In this document: in pieces, positions 36,878 through 44,173 of the stretch | How positions within the stretch are numbered: the first letter of the stretch is position 1 | Layout of the letters: each line of letters opens with the position of its first letter | Notes under the pieces: generated by a model | What the model saw: the letters and a program-made list of their open reading frames with translations, nothing else | Told to the model about the DNA's origin: nothing | Database searches by the model: none | Translations under genes and position numbers: made by a program | Assembly: GCA_024709145.1 (NCBI GenBank) | Contig: JANJXG010000047.1 | Coordinates: 1-47,913, forward strand | Length of the DNA stretch: 47,913 nt | From: Bacteroidales bacterium | GTDB lineage: Bacteria > Bacteroidota > Bacteroidia > Bacteroidales > F082 | Direction of reading: 5' to 3'

Positions 36878-37062
36878 GTTGAACGACAAGATTAAAGCAA
36901 TGAACACAAACAGAAAACATCTTAGCCAAACAACATGCCGCTGGTCCCGGAAATGGTCTGGCTTTCATTTTGGGATAAAGGTAAACGTTTTCCGGAAAGC
37001 GTTTATCAATCCAGGTAAATGCAATCGAAAACTTCCAAATTGTAAATGAAAACTTAATTTTA

Positions 37063-37094
37063 TTTAGAACGATTCCACGAATTGACTAATTTTG
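37063..37094 (+). promoter_or_regulatory. Promoter of the cytochrome c / DUF4920 operon
   Basis: TTTA (37063-37066), a 20-base spacer and TAATTTTG (37087-37094) match the Bacteroidota consensus at all but one base. The start codon lies 35 bases downstream. Confidence 0.6.
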
Positions 37095-37129
37095 CGCCAT
37101 CAATTAAACCTAAACAAAATTTTATCCTC

Positions 37130-37600
37130 ATGAAAAAACCATTGATGTTCGCCCTGATGTTGGGTGGAATGATAGCCCTCCACAGCTGTGGCGGAAGTAC
37201 AGAAACAAAGACAGAAACACCTGCCCAGACTCCTGTTGCAAAAACAGAAACTGTAGCTGCTCAGGAAGAACCCTTTGCTGCCGGTAAAAAAATATACATG
37301 GAAAAATGCATCGTATGCCACCAGGCAAATGGCGAAGGTATTGCCGGCGCTTTCCCTCCGCTGAAAAACTCTGACTACCTCCTGGCCGACAAGGTGAGGG
37401 CTGTGGCTCAGGTTTTGAACGGATCAAACGAAGTAATGGTTGTTAACGGACAAACCTACAACGCACCGATGCCCCCACAGGTAGACACCAAGGAAGATGC
37501 AGTTGCCGTGATCAACTACGTTTTAAACTCCTTTGGTAACAATGGCGGAACCGTAACGCTTGAAGATGTTAAAGACGTTGTAATCAACCCAAGACCTTAA
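37130..37600 (+). CDS. Monoheme cytochrome c lipoprotein
   Basis: This 156-residue lipoprotein (lipobox ALHSC, C20) has a Thr/Glu-rich tether (about 21-48) and a cytochrome c domain with heme motif CIVCH at 60-64 and a likely distal Met in APMPPQ. It would be a membrane-tethered electron carrier in the periplasm. A frame is open upstream to 37082, but that start would overlap the promoter; the ATG at 37130 gives a standard signal peptide. The DUF4920 gene follows by 4 bases. Confidence 0.92.
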   Translation: MKKPLMFALMLGGMIALHSCGGSTETKTETPAQTPVAKTETVAAQEEPFAAGKKIYMEKCIVCHQANGEGIAGAFPPLKNSDYLLADKVRAVAQVLNGSNEVMVVNGQTYNAPMPPQVDTKEDAVAVINYVLNSFGNNGGTVTLEDVKDVVINPRP

Positions 37601-37604
37601 GGCA

Positions 37605-38120
37605 ATGCGCAAGCTTTCATTTTTCAATCTTTTCATCGCCGGCTTTCTGTTAGTGACCGCAACTGCTTGTGAAACAGCAGTGAAAAAGGAAGCTGAACAA
37701 GAAACCGAGACAGAGGTAGTGCTTCCTTCAACAGGAAATTTTGGCGAAGCCATTACCAAAGATGGCAGTGTGGCGATTGCTGAAATTGCTTCCCTTATCA
37801 CAACCGACGATACTATCCCTGTCAAGGTTTTCGGATCGGTGGTTGAAGTTTGCCAACACACAGGTTGCTGGCTGACCTTTGATTTGGGCAATGGCGAAAA
37901 CATTATGGTTAATATGAAAGACCATGATTTCTACGTTCCGAAAGACGCAGCAGGAAAAAAAGCCTGGGTTTCGGGAACAGCGACACGCGAACTCATTTCT
38001 GTTGACATGCTGAAGCATTATGCCGAAGACGCGGGAAAAAGTCAGGAATACATCGATGCCATCACCGAAGATGCCTGGCAATATACCATTGAAGCCAAAG
38101 GGGTGATCATTGAAGAATAA
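37605..38120 (+). CDS. DUF4920 lipoprotein
   Basis: This 171-residue lipoprotein (signal ending VTATAC, C22) carries a DUF4920 domain with the conserved VCQHTGCW motif, MKDHDFYVP and a C-terminal AEDAGKSQEYIDAI segment. The two cysteines, histidines and aspartate suggest a metal or redox site, but the function is not established. It is co-transcribed with a cytochrome c lipoprotein, so both may act in periplasmic electron transfer or metal handling. Confidence 0.85.
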   Translation: MRKLSFFNLFIAGFLLVTATACETAVKKEAEQETETEVVLPSTGNFGEAITKDGSVAIAEIASLITTDDTIPVKVFGSVVEVCQHTGCWLTFDLGNGENIMVNMKDHDFYVPKDAAGKKAWVSGTATRELISVDMLKHYAEDAGKSQEYIDAITEDAWQYTIEAKGVIIEE

Positions 38121-38144
38121 GAAAGACGCTTTCTGATTTAACGA

Positions 38145-38180
38145 AAAGAGGCTGTTTCATTGCATGAGACAGCCTTTTTT
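38145..38180. terminator. Bidirectional terminator between DUF4920 and LysM genes
   Basis: AGGCTGTTTCAT (38149-38160) pairs with ATGAGACAGCCT (38164-38175) over 12 bases with one wobble, followed by T6 on the plus strand; the AAAAG before the stem gives a shorter T run on the minus strand. It serves both convergent genes. Confidence 0.85.
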
Positions 38181-38181
38181 G

Positions 38182-39135
38182 TTAGCGAAGCCTGATCTTT
38201 GTGCCTGCAGGCGGGTTGAAACCTCTTTTCCAATGATTCATCTTTTCGATTCTTTCGACTCTGACCCCATAAATCTGAGAAACCTCGCTGACGGATTGCC
38301 CCTTTTCAAGCAGATGGAAGGCATGGGTTTTTGATTTTCTTGATTTCTTTTCCACATAAATGACCTGACCTGCTTTCAATTTGCCGTCTTTTGCCAGATC
38401 ATTGTACTTGAGCAGCTGCCAGCTATACACCCCCAATTCGGCAGCCAGGGCACCGATCTCCTCCCCTTCGATGGCAAAGACCAGTTTGGTGTGGTTGTTG
38501 AGATGCAGAAAACGACCTGATTTTGTTTTGCCGACTACCACAAAATCTGAAGGCCGGGGAATATGCTGATTGGCGATCACGTCCGGTTGATGCTTTTTGC
38601 TTTGCTTAAGGCTTGCTTTACCCATAGCCAGCGAGTCGTAATGAAAAAGGCTGTTACGTTCAATGATGCCGATCAACAGTTCGGGATAGCGGGGATTGGT
38701 GGCATAGCCTGCCCGGCTTAACCCGTTGGCCCAGGCTTTGTAATCCATGATATCAAGTTGAAAAAGAGAAGCATAGCGAGGTCGCTGGGTTAAAAAGAGG
38801 GAATGATCGCTGAATGAATCCTCCGGCTTCCGGTAGGCCCTGAAACATTCGTTCTTTTCATCGTCATCCATGAAAAATGTTTTTCCTTCCCAGCCCACAT
38901 GACATTTGATTCCAAAATGGTTGTTTGCCTCGCGTGCAAGGATGCTGTTGCCGGTGCCCGATTCGAGCAAGCCCTGGGCCAGGGTGATGGAGGCAGGAAT
39001 TTTGTAATCCTGCATTTTTTCGATGGCGATCGGGTGATACAAATGAATGTATTCCTCCGTTGTGATTTTTTTCTGTGCCCAAATGCTGACAGGCATGACC
39101 AAAAACAAAAAAAATAAAGGAGCTTTCAGCTTCAT
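38182..39135 (-). CDS. Glucosaminidase with LysM domains (peptidoglycan hydrolase)
   Basis: This 317-residue exported protein has a signal peptide (ending IWAQ), a glucosaminidase/FlgJ-like domain (about 25-160; likely catalytic E58 in LAQGLLESGTGNS) and two LysM-like repeats (about 200-260 and 275-317) for peptidoglycan binding. It would cleave the glycan backbone during cell-wall growth or division. An in-frame upstream ATG at 39204 adds 23 residues without a signal peptide and is less likely. Confidence 0.92.
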   Translation of the reverse strand: MKLKAPLFFLFLVMPVSIWAQKKITTEEYIHLYHPIAIEKMQDYKIPASITLAQGLLESGTGNSILAREANNHFGIKCHVGWEGKTFFMDDDEKNECFRAYRKPEDSFSDHSLFLTQRPRYASLFQLDIMDYKAWANGLSRAGYATNPRYPELLIGIIERNSLFHYDSLAMGKASLKQSKKHQPDVIANQHIPRPSDFVVVGKTKSGRFLHLNNHTKLVFAIEGEEIGALAAELGVYSWQLLKYNDLAKDGKLKAGQVIYVEKKSRKSKTHAFHLLEKGQSVSEVSQIYGVRVERIEKMNHWKRGFNPPAGTKIRLR

Positions 39136-39162
39136 AACGGGATTTGAACATTTTTGTTTGTG

Positions 39163-39170
39163 CAAAGATA
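39163..39170 (-). promoter_or_regulatory. Candidate -7 element of the glucosaminidase gene
   Basis: The minus strand reads TATCTTTG, an exact TAnnTTTG followed by CA, 27 bases before the ATG. It is one half of a divergent promoter region shared with rsmG. Confidence 0.48.
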
Positions 39171-39209
39171 GCCGAAGCCACCGAGCAGCGATGCAATTTG
39201 ACAAATCAA

Positions 39210-39240
39210 TTCGGGAGCAGCAGCTAAAACACTATCTTTG
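39210..39240 (+). promoter_or_regulatory. Candidate promoter of rsmG
   Basis: TATCTTTG (39233-39240) has TTCG (39210-39213) at a 19-base spacing. The rsmG ATG lies 13 bases further on, giving a very short leader. Confidence 0.5.
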
Positions 39241-39253
39241 CACGATAAACACT

Positions 39254-39877
39254 ATGGAAACCATCAATAAATATTTCACCGGGCTGAGCGAAAAACAGCA
39301 GGAGCAGTTTTTGGCACTGGAGGCGCTTTACCAGGATTGGAACAGCAAAATCAACCTGATCAGCCGCAAGGATATGGAGCAGTTTTATTTGCACCATGTG
39401 CTTCACAGCCTGTCGATTGCCCGTTATGTAAAGTTGATGCCCGGCACAAAAGTCCTTGATGTAGGCACCGGTGGCGGATTTCCCGGCATTCCGCTGGCTA
39501 TCATGTTTCCAGATGCTGAATTCAGGCTTATTGACGGGATCGGAAAAAAAATCATGGTTGTGAACGCGGTCGCCGGCGCAATTGGCTTGAAAAATGTGAC
39601 TGCTGTGCAACAAAGGGCAGAAACTGTCAGGGAAAAGTTCGACTTCGTAGTGAGCCGTGCTGTGACCAGCCTGCCTGAGTTTATCGGCTGGACTGCACAA
39701 TGTTTTCATGGTAGGAGCCAAAACCTGCGTCCGAACGGAATACTCTACCTCAAAGGCGGCGATCTGAAAACCGAGCTTGATTTGTTACCAAAACGCTGGA
39801 TCAAACAAACCTACCCCATTTCTAATTGGTTTGAAGAACCGTATTTCGAGACAAAATACCTCGTACACCTTTATTAA
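39254..39877 (+). CDS. rsmG: 16S rRNA (guanine-527-N7)-methyltransferase RsmG
   Basis: This 207-residue cytosolic methyltransferase modifies G527 of 16S rRNA. The SAM motif VLDVGTGGGFPGIPLAI, the YQDWNSKINLISRKD segment and VSRAVTSLPEF are family hallmarks. The frame is open back to 39047, but that part overlaps the divergent gene; the ATG at 39254 follows the promoter by 13 bases. It appears monocistronic. Confidence 0.96.
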   Translation: METINKYFTGLSEKQQEQFLALEALYQDWNSKINLISRKDMEQFYLHHVLHSLSIARYVKLMPGTKVLDVGTGGGFPGIPLAIMFPDAEFRLIDGIGKKIMVVNAVAGAIGLKNVTAVQQRAETVREKFDFVVSRAVTSLPEFIGWTAQCFHGRSQNLRPNGILYLKGGDLKTELDLLPKRWIKQTYPISNWFEEPYFETKYLVHLY

Positions 39878-39987
39878 ACAGATATATTCTGATGCCGTTG
39901 ATCTAAAAAATCAGATCCGGAATAAGTCCTGTTTGTCCCTTGATTTGCGGTGATTTTTTTTATCCCTGCCTAAGCATACTTTTTTGC

Positions 39988-39995
39988 TACTTTAG
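39988..39995 (+). promoter_or_regulatory. Candidate -7 element of the MFS gene
   Basis: TACTTTAG, followed by CC, ends 29 bases before the ATG. It is identical to the element before the methyltransferase operon. Confidence 0.35.
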
Positions 39996-40024
39996 CCGCT
40001 TGTTAAACCATTAAAAACTGATTT

Positions 40025-41416
40025 ATGGAAAAAATCAAAACCTCCCTGAGAGAATCTGCCACTGCCCGTTGGATTGCATTGGCACTGATCTCAATCACCA
40101 TGTTTTTTGCCTATTTCTTTGTTGACGTGGCAGCGCCGCTCCAGAGTTTGCTCGAAAGGAGCTACGGATGGTCGCCCGAAACCTTCGGGATGCTTGGCGG
40201 ATCGGAGTTTTTTCTGAATGTTTTTGCCTTCTTCCTGATTTTCTCCGGTATTATCCTGGATAAGATGGGCATTCGTTTCACGATTTTAACAGCCGGTATT
40301 TCGATGGTGGCAGGTGCTTCGATTAAGTATTATGCCCTCACCGAAGGTTTTGCTGCCTCAGGTTTGGCAGCCACCCTCGATTCGTTCTGGACCACCGTTC
40401 CTGCCACAGCGAAGCTGGCCTTTTTTGGCTTTGCTATTTTCGGGGTGGGTGTTGAAATGGCCGGTATCACCGTATCGAAAGCCATCGTTAAGTGGTTCAA
40501 AGGCAGGGAACTCGCCCTGGCCATGGGACTTGAAATGGCAACAGCCCGTCTGGGAGTTTTTGCTGTCTTCAGACTTTCGCCCATCTTCGCTGAGAGTGGA
40601 GGTGTTTCTAATTCAATCCTCTGGGGTGTAGCATTTCTGGTGATCGGTCTGCTCACTTTTCTGGTTTATACTTTCATGGATGCCCGCCTCGACAAAGAGA
40701 TTGGTGCCGATGCCACTTCCGAACCCGAAGAAGCTTTCCGTATCAGTGACATCTGGCTCATTTTAAAGAATCCCGGATTTCTGGCCATTGCCGGTCTATG
40801 CGTCCTTTTCTATTCAGCCATATTCCCGTTCCAGAAATTTGCTACCGATATGCTTGCTTCCAAACTGGACATCAGCATCAAGGACGCTGCCGCTATGTTT
40901 TCCTATTTCCCCATTGGCGCCATGGTACTGACACCTTTCATTGGAGCATTCCTCGACAAAAAAGGATTGGGCGCCACCATGATGCTGTATGGCGCCATCC
41001 TGCTCACTGTTTCGCACCTGATTTTTGCGCTCGTACCCGCTGAAGCATTCACCAACCTGGTGGCTTATGCTACCATCGTGGTTCTTGGACTGGCATTTTC
41101 ACTCGTACCGGCCTCCATGTGGCCATCGGTGCCCAAAATTGTTGAAGACCGTTTTCTTGGTTCAGCTTACGGCTTAATCTTCTGGATTCAAAATATTGGT
41201 CTGCTTGCAGTTCCTATTCTCATCGGATGGGCCCTGAGTGCAGCCAATCCCGGTGTTGCCGATGCCATTGCAGCAGGCGAAAGTGTAAAATACGATTATA
41301 CCGTTCCCGAATTGATCTTTGCCGGTTTTGGTGTACTGGCCATGATTTTATCCCTCGTGCTCAAAGCCGTTGACAAAAACAAAGGCTTTGGCCTCGATCT
41401 TCCCAATAAAAAATAA
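40025..41416 (+). CDS. MFS transporter
   Basis: This 463-residue protein has about twelve hydrophobic helices in two halves with a polar loop near residues 222-240, and the MFS loop GIILDKMGIRF after the second helix; the second half has a matching GAFLDKKGLG. The substrate is not readable. Its start (MFFAYFFVDVAAPLQSLL) resembles bacterial relatives of MFSD1-type transporters. A dipeptidase gene lies downstream beyond a terminator, so a link to peptide or amino-acid transport is possible but unproven. Confidence 0.88.
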   Translation: MEKIKTSLRESATARWIALALISITMFFAYFFVDVAAPLQSLLERSYGWSPETFGMLGGSEFFLNVFAFFLIFSGIILDKMGIRFTILTAGISMVAGASIKYYALTEGFAASGLAATLDSFWTTVPATAKLAFFGFAIFGVGVEMAGITVSKAIVKWFKGRELALAMGLEMATARLGVFAVFRLSPIFAESGGVSNSILWGVAFLVIGLLTFLVYTFMDARLDKEIGADATSEPEEAFRISDIWLILKNPGFLAIAGLCVLFYSAIFPFQKFATDMLASKLDISIKDAAAMFSYFPIGAMVLTPFIGAFLDKKGLGATMMLYGAILLTVSHLIFALVPAEAFTNLVAYATIVVLGLAFSLVPASMWPSVPKIVEDRFLGSAYGLIFWIQNIGLLAVPILIGWALSAANPGVADAIAAGESVKYDYTVPELIFAGFGVLAMILSLVLKAVDKNKGFGLDLPNKK

Positions 41417-41760
41417 TCATTTTCAATATTTTACTCAAACAGCTGCCCCAAAGGCGGCTGTTTTTGTTCCATGGATTTTCCTTCCGAAATTTTTTGAACA
41501 GGTGTGCCGTCAGCGAAAGCGAACATTCGTCCAGGTTAAGCCTCTCCCCTTTAACCGTACACAGAAAATGACTTATGTTGATGTGCCGTCATGCCTCGGC
41601 GGCATCAAACCCACAGGAATCATACTCGTTCGGGTATACATAACAGGTAAAATCAGACCTTTATCAGGCCATTAACAAAGATTCACAAGCCCTGAAAGAA
41701 AAATTAAACTAATTTTAGCGCTTTAAATTCATTCAGTTTTAACATCAAAAAGATAATACC
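41417..41760 (+). other. Intergenic region between MFS and pepD genes
   Basis: These 344 bases hold the MFS terminator (41440-41465) and an AATTTTAGC stretch near 41711 that resembles the variant -7 elements upstream of other genes here. No further gene is supported. Confidence 0.5.
41440..41465 (+). terminator. Terminator of the MFS gene
   Basis: CAGCTGCC (41440-41447) pairs with GGCGGCTG (41453-41460) with one wobble, followed by five T residues. Confidence 0.8.
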
Positions 41761-43224
41761 ATGAGTTCAATTCTCGATCTTGAACCCAAAGGCCTGTGGA
41801 AAAATTTCTACAGCCTCACCCAAATTCCACGACCTTCGAAGAAAGAGGAAAAGATTATTGCCTTTACAAAAGAATTCGGCGAAAAGCTCGGTCTTGAAAC
41901 CATTGTGGATGAAGTTGGCAACGTAATCATCCGCAAGCCGGCAACACCAGGCTTTGAAGACCGGATGGGCATTGTTCTTCAGTCGCACCTGGATATGGTT
42001 CCTCAGAAGAATTCAGGAACTGACCACGATTTTGAAACCGATCCTATCCAAACCTATATCGAAGACGGCTGGGTGAAAGCCAAAGGCACCACACTCGGAT
42101 CTGACAACGGCATCGGAGCGGCCGCAGCCATGACCGTGCTGGAAGCCACCGACCTGGAACACGGACCCATTGAAGCGCTCTTTACCATTGACGAAGAAAC
42201 CGGCATGACCGGAGCCAATGAGCTCAAGCCAGGGCTTTTACAGGGCGATATCCTCCTCAATATGGACTCGGAAGACGAGGGTGAACTCTATGTGGGCTGC
42301 GCCGGCGGTGTTGACACCACTGGCACCTTCACCTACGAGCCTGTGGCTGTTGAGCCCGGCTATGCAGCATATCAGATTGCTGTTAAGGGACTTAAAGGCG
42401 GTCATTCGGGACTCGACATCAACCTGGGAAGAGGCAATGCCAACAAAATCATGAACGGGTTATTGCATGTGGCAGCCACCAAATATGGTCTCATGCTGGC
42501 CTCCATCGAAGGAGGCAGCCTTCGCAATGCCATTCCGCGCGAATCCTTTGCCACAGTGGTGGTGCCGGAAGAAAACAGTGCCTCATTCGAAGCCTTTGTC
42601 TCAGAGTTTGCTGCACTGGCATTGGACACATACCGCGAAGCTGATGGGGGACTCACCGTTACGGCAACTGCTGCCTCCATGCCGGCGACCGTACTTGATG
42701 CCAAAACACAAGCCGGACTCTTTGAAGCTGTTGCCAAATGCCCCAATGGTGTCATTGCCATGAGCGCCGATATGCCCGGTGTGGTTGAAACCTCCAACAA
42801 CCTGGCCATCGTGAAATCCAAAGACAATACCATCGTGCTGGCTGCCCTGCAGCGCTCATCGGTGGATGCCAGCAAAGCTGTTTTGGCAGGACAGATCAGG
42901 GACGTGTTTATCAAAGCCGGTGCCGATGCATATTCCCATGGCGAATATCCGGGCTGGAAACCCAATGTCAACTCACCCATCCTTAAAACGATGAAGGAAG
43001 TTTACCTGCAAAAGTTTGGCAAAACACCCGAAGTAAAAGTGATCCATGCAGGACTCGAATGCGGCATTCTCGGTGCTGCCTATCCAAACTGGGACATGAT
43101 CAGTTTCGGACCCACCATCAGACACCCGCATTCACCCGATGAAAAGGTAAACATCGCCACGGTAGACCTATTCTGGCAGTACCTTGTTGAAACACTGAAA
43201 AACGCACCGGTAAAAGTGTCATAG
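41761..43224 (+). CDS. pepD: Aminoacyl-histidine dipeptidase (M20 family, PepD)
   Basis: This 487-residue zinc peptidase cleaves Xaa-His and other dipeptides. The M20 metal and catalytic residues are visible: SHLDMVP (H76, D78), GSDNGIGA (D115), DEETGM (E145/E146), DSEDEG (D169) and a C-terminal RHPHSPDE histidine. The length matches the family. No signal peptide is seen, so it is cytosolic. It has its own terminator and is followed by rpmH. Confidence 0.95.
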   Translation: MSSILDLEPKGLWKNFYSLTQIPRPSKKEEKIIAFTKEFGEKLGLETIVDEVGNVIIRKPATPGFEDRMGIVLQSHLDMVPQKNSGTDHDFETDPIQTYIEDGWVKAKGTTLGSDNGIGAAAAMTVLEATDLEHGPIEALFTIDEETGMTGANELKPGLLQGDILLNMDSEDEGELYVGCAGGVDTTGTFTYEPVAVEPGYAAYQIAVKGLKGGHSGLDINLGRGNANKIMNGLLHVAATKYGLMLASIEGGSLRNAIPRESFATVVVPEENSASFEAFVSEFAALALDTYREADGGLTVTATAASMPATVLDAKTQAGLFEAVAKCPNGVIAMSADMPGVVETSNNLAIVKSKDNTIVLAALQRSSVDASKAVLAGQIRDVFIKAGADAYSHGEYPGWKPNVNSPILKTMKEVYLQKFGKTPEVKVIHAGLECGILGAAYPNWDMISFGPTIRHPHSPDEKVNIATVDLFWQYLVETLKNAPVKVS

Positions 43225-43262
43225 ACCACAACCCGGTTGTTGAACGGCAACGATAAATTCCT

Positions 43263-43317
43263 CCGGTGAAATTCAGGGAATCAAGCAAAGCTTTCCCTCT
43301 GTTTCACCGGTTTTTTT
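43263..43317 (+). terminator. Terminator of pepD
   Basis: A long stem pairs CCGGTGAA (43263-43270) with TTCACCGG (43303-43310), with a second stretch of pairing (AGGGAA with TTCCCT) inside, followed by seven T residues. Confidence 0.88.
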
Positions 43318-43400
43318 GACGCATAAAATTTAAAATATCCGGCTGAAAGCCATAAAAAACCGGCGCAGCGACACAAAATGATAAAAAATTCACCGAAAGG

Positions 43401-43431
43401 TTTGCAGATATAAAATTAATATCTACCTTTG
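43401..43431 (+). promoter_or_regulatory. Promoter of rpmH
   Basis: TTTG (43401-43404), a 19-base spacer and TACCTTTG (43424-43431) are a perfect match to the Bacteroidota consensus, 21 bases before the rpmH ATG. This fits a highly expressed ribosomal gene. Confidence 0.82.
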
Positions 43432-43452
43432 CACTCCCAAAAAATAGGCAAG

Positions 43453-43599
43453 ATGAAACGTACTTTTCAACCCTCAAACAGAAAACGCAGAAACAAACAC
43501 GGTTTCCGCGAAAGAATGGCAACAGCTAATGGCCGCAAGGTGATTAAGGCGCGTCGTGCCAAAGGCAGAAAAAGATTAACCGTATCTGACGAAAGATAG
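43453..43599 (+). CDS. rpmH: 50S ribosomal protein L34
   Basis: This 48-residue, very basic protein begins [20 protein letters not shown] and contains the [20 protein letters not shown] signature of L34, a subunit of the large ribosomal particle. It is short but complete, flanked by a consensus promoter and a terminator. The usual partners rnpA and yidC are not adjacent. Confidence 0.97.
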   Translation: MKRTFQPSNRKRRNKHGFRERMATANGRKVIKARRAKGRKRLTVSDER

Positions 43600-43900
43600 T
43601 TTTTTATATTAGCCGCTTTATATTAAAGGTTTAGCAGAAGGTGATGTTCCTACATTGCCTTCTGTTTTTTTTGTTAACCAGCCTTAACAACCGAAAAAGC
43701 AAGAGAAGATAATAACAGCGTTTGATGCCTCAATGGCAGCACAAATCCAGCGGAACCATGCCTGACAAATGTTTCCGAAGTCATCACTCCACACCGGATG
43801 ACAGGCAGCAATAAACCTTTAAAAAACCAAAAAGCGTCGCAATCAGCGCTGATTCTTTTTATCTTCGCCGCTGATCTTTGATCAACCCAAATGGATTTTT
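43600..43900 (+). other. Intergenic region downstream of rpmH
   Basis: These 301 bases contain the rpmH terminator (43635-43672) and a TATCTTCG element at 43860-43867, a one-base variant of the -7 consensus, 33 bases before the DUF4834 ATG. Nothing else is supported. Confidence 0.5.
43635..43672 (+). terminator. Terminator of rpmH
   Basis: CAGAAGG (43635-43641) pairs with CCTTCTG (43658-43664), with extra TGT/ACA pairing inside, followed by eight T residues. Confidence 0.85.
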
Positions 43901-44170
43901 ATGGAGAATTTTTTCATGATCGTTTTCTGGATCATCTTCGCATTTTACGCCTTGCGACTTATCCTGAGATACCTTTTACCCTGGTTGCTGACCCGTTTCA
44001 TCCGCAAAATGGCCGGCAATATGCAGCAGCCTTTTGGTCAGCCCAATCCTCCTGGGCAATCAGCCGGTGAGACCAAGGTAAGGATGAATCAACAGGACAA
44101 GCCGAAAATAGACCCTGAGATTGGTGAGTACATTGAATTTGAAGATATTAAAGAACCCAAAAAAGAATAG
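43901..44170 (+). CDS. DUF4834 small membrane protein
   Basis: This 89-residue protein has a hydrophobic N-terminal half (about residues 5-35) and a polar tail ending EYIEFEDIKEPKKE. The tail with YIEFEDIKE is typical of DUF4834 proteins of Bacteroidota, of unknown function. It lies 3 bases before the YfhO gene and is probably translated together with it. Confidence 0.8.
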   Translation: MENFFMIVFWIIFAFYALRLILRYLLPWLLTRFIRKMAGNMQQPFGQPNPPGQSAGETKVRMNQQDKPKIDPEIGEYIEFEDIKEPKKE

Positions 44171-44173
44171 CAC

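Noticed and set aside
41370-41675. 101-codon frame between the MFS and pepD genes
   Set aside because: It begins inside the MFS gene in another frame and runs through the MFS terminator; no family features are seen.
42402-42980. 192-codon minus-strand frame within pepD
   Set aside because: It mirrors a conserved dipeptidase gene with strong codon bias, which creates open antisense frames.
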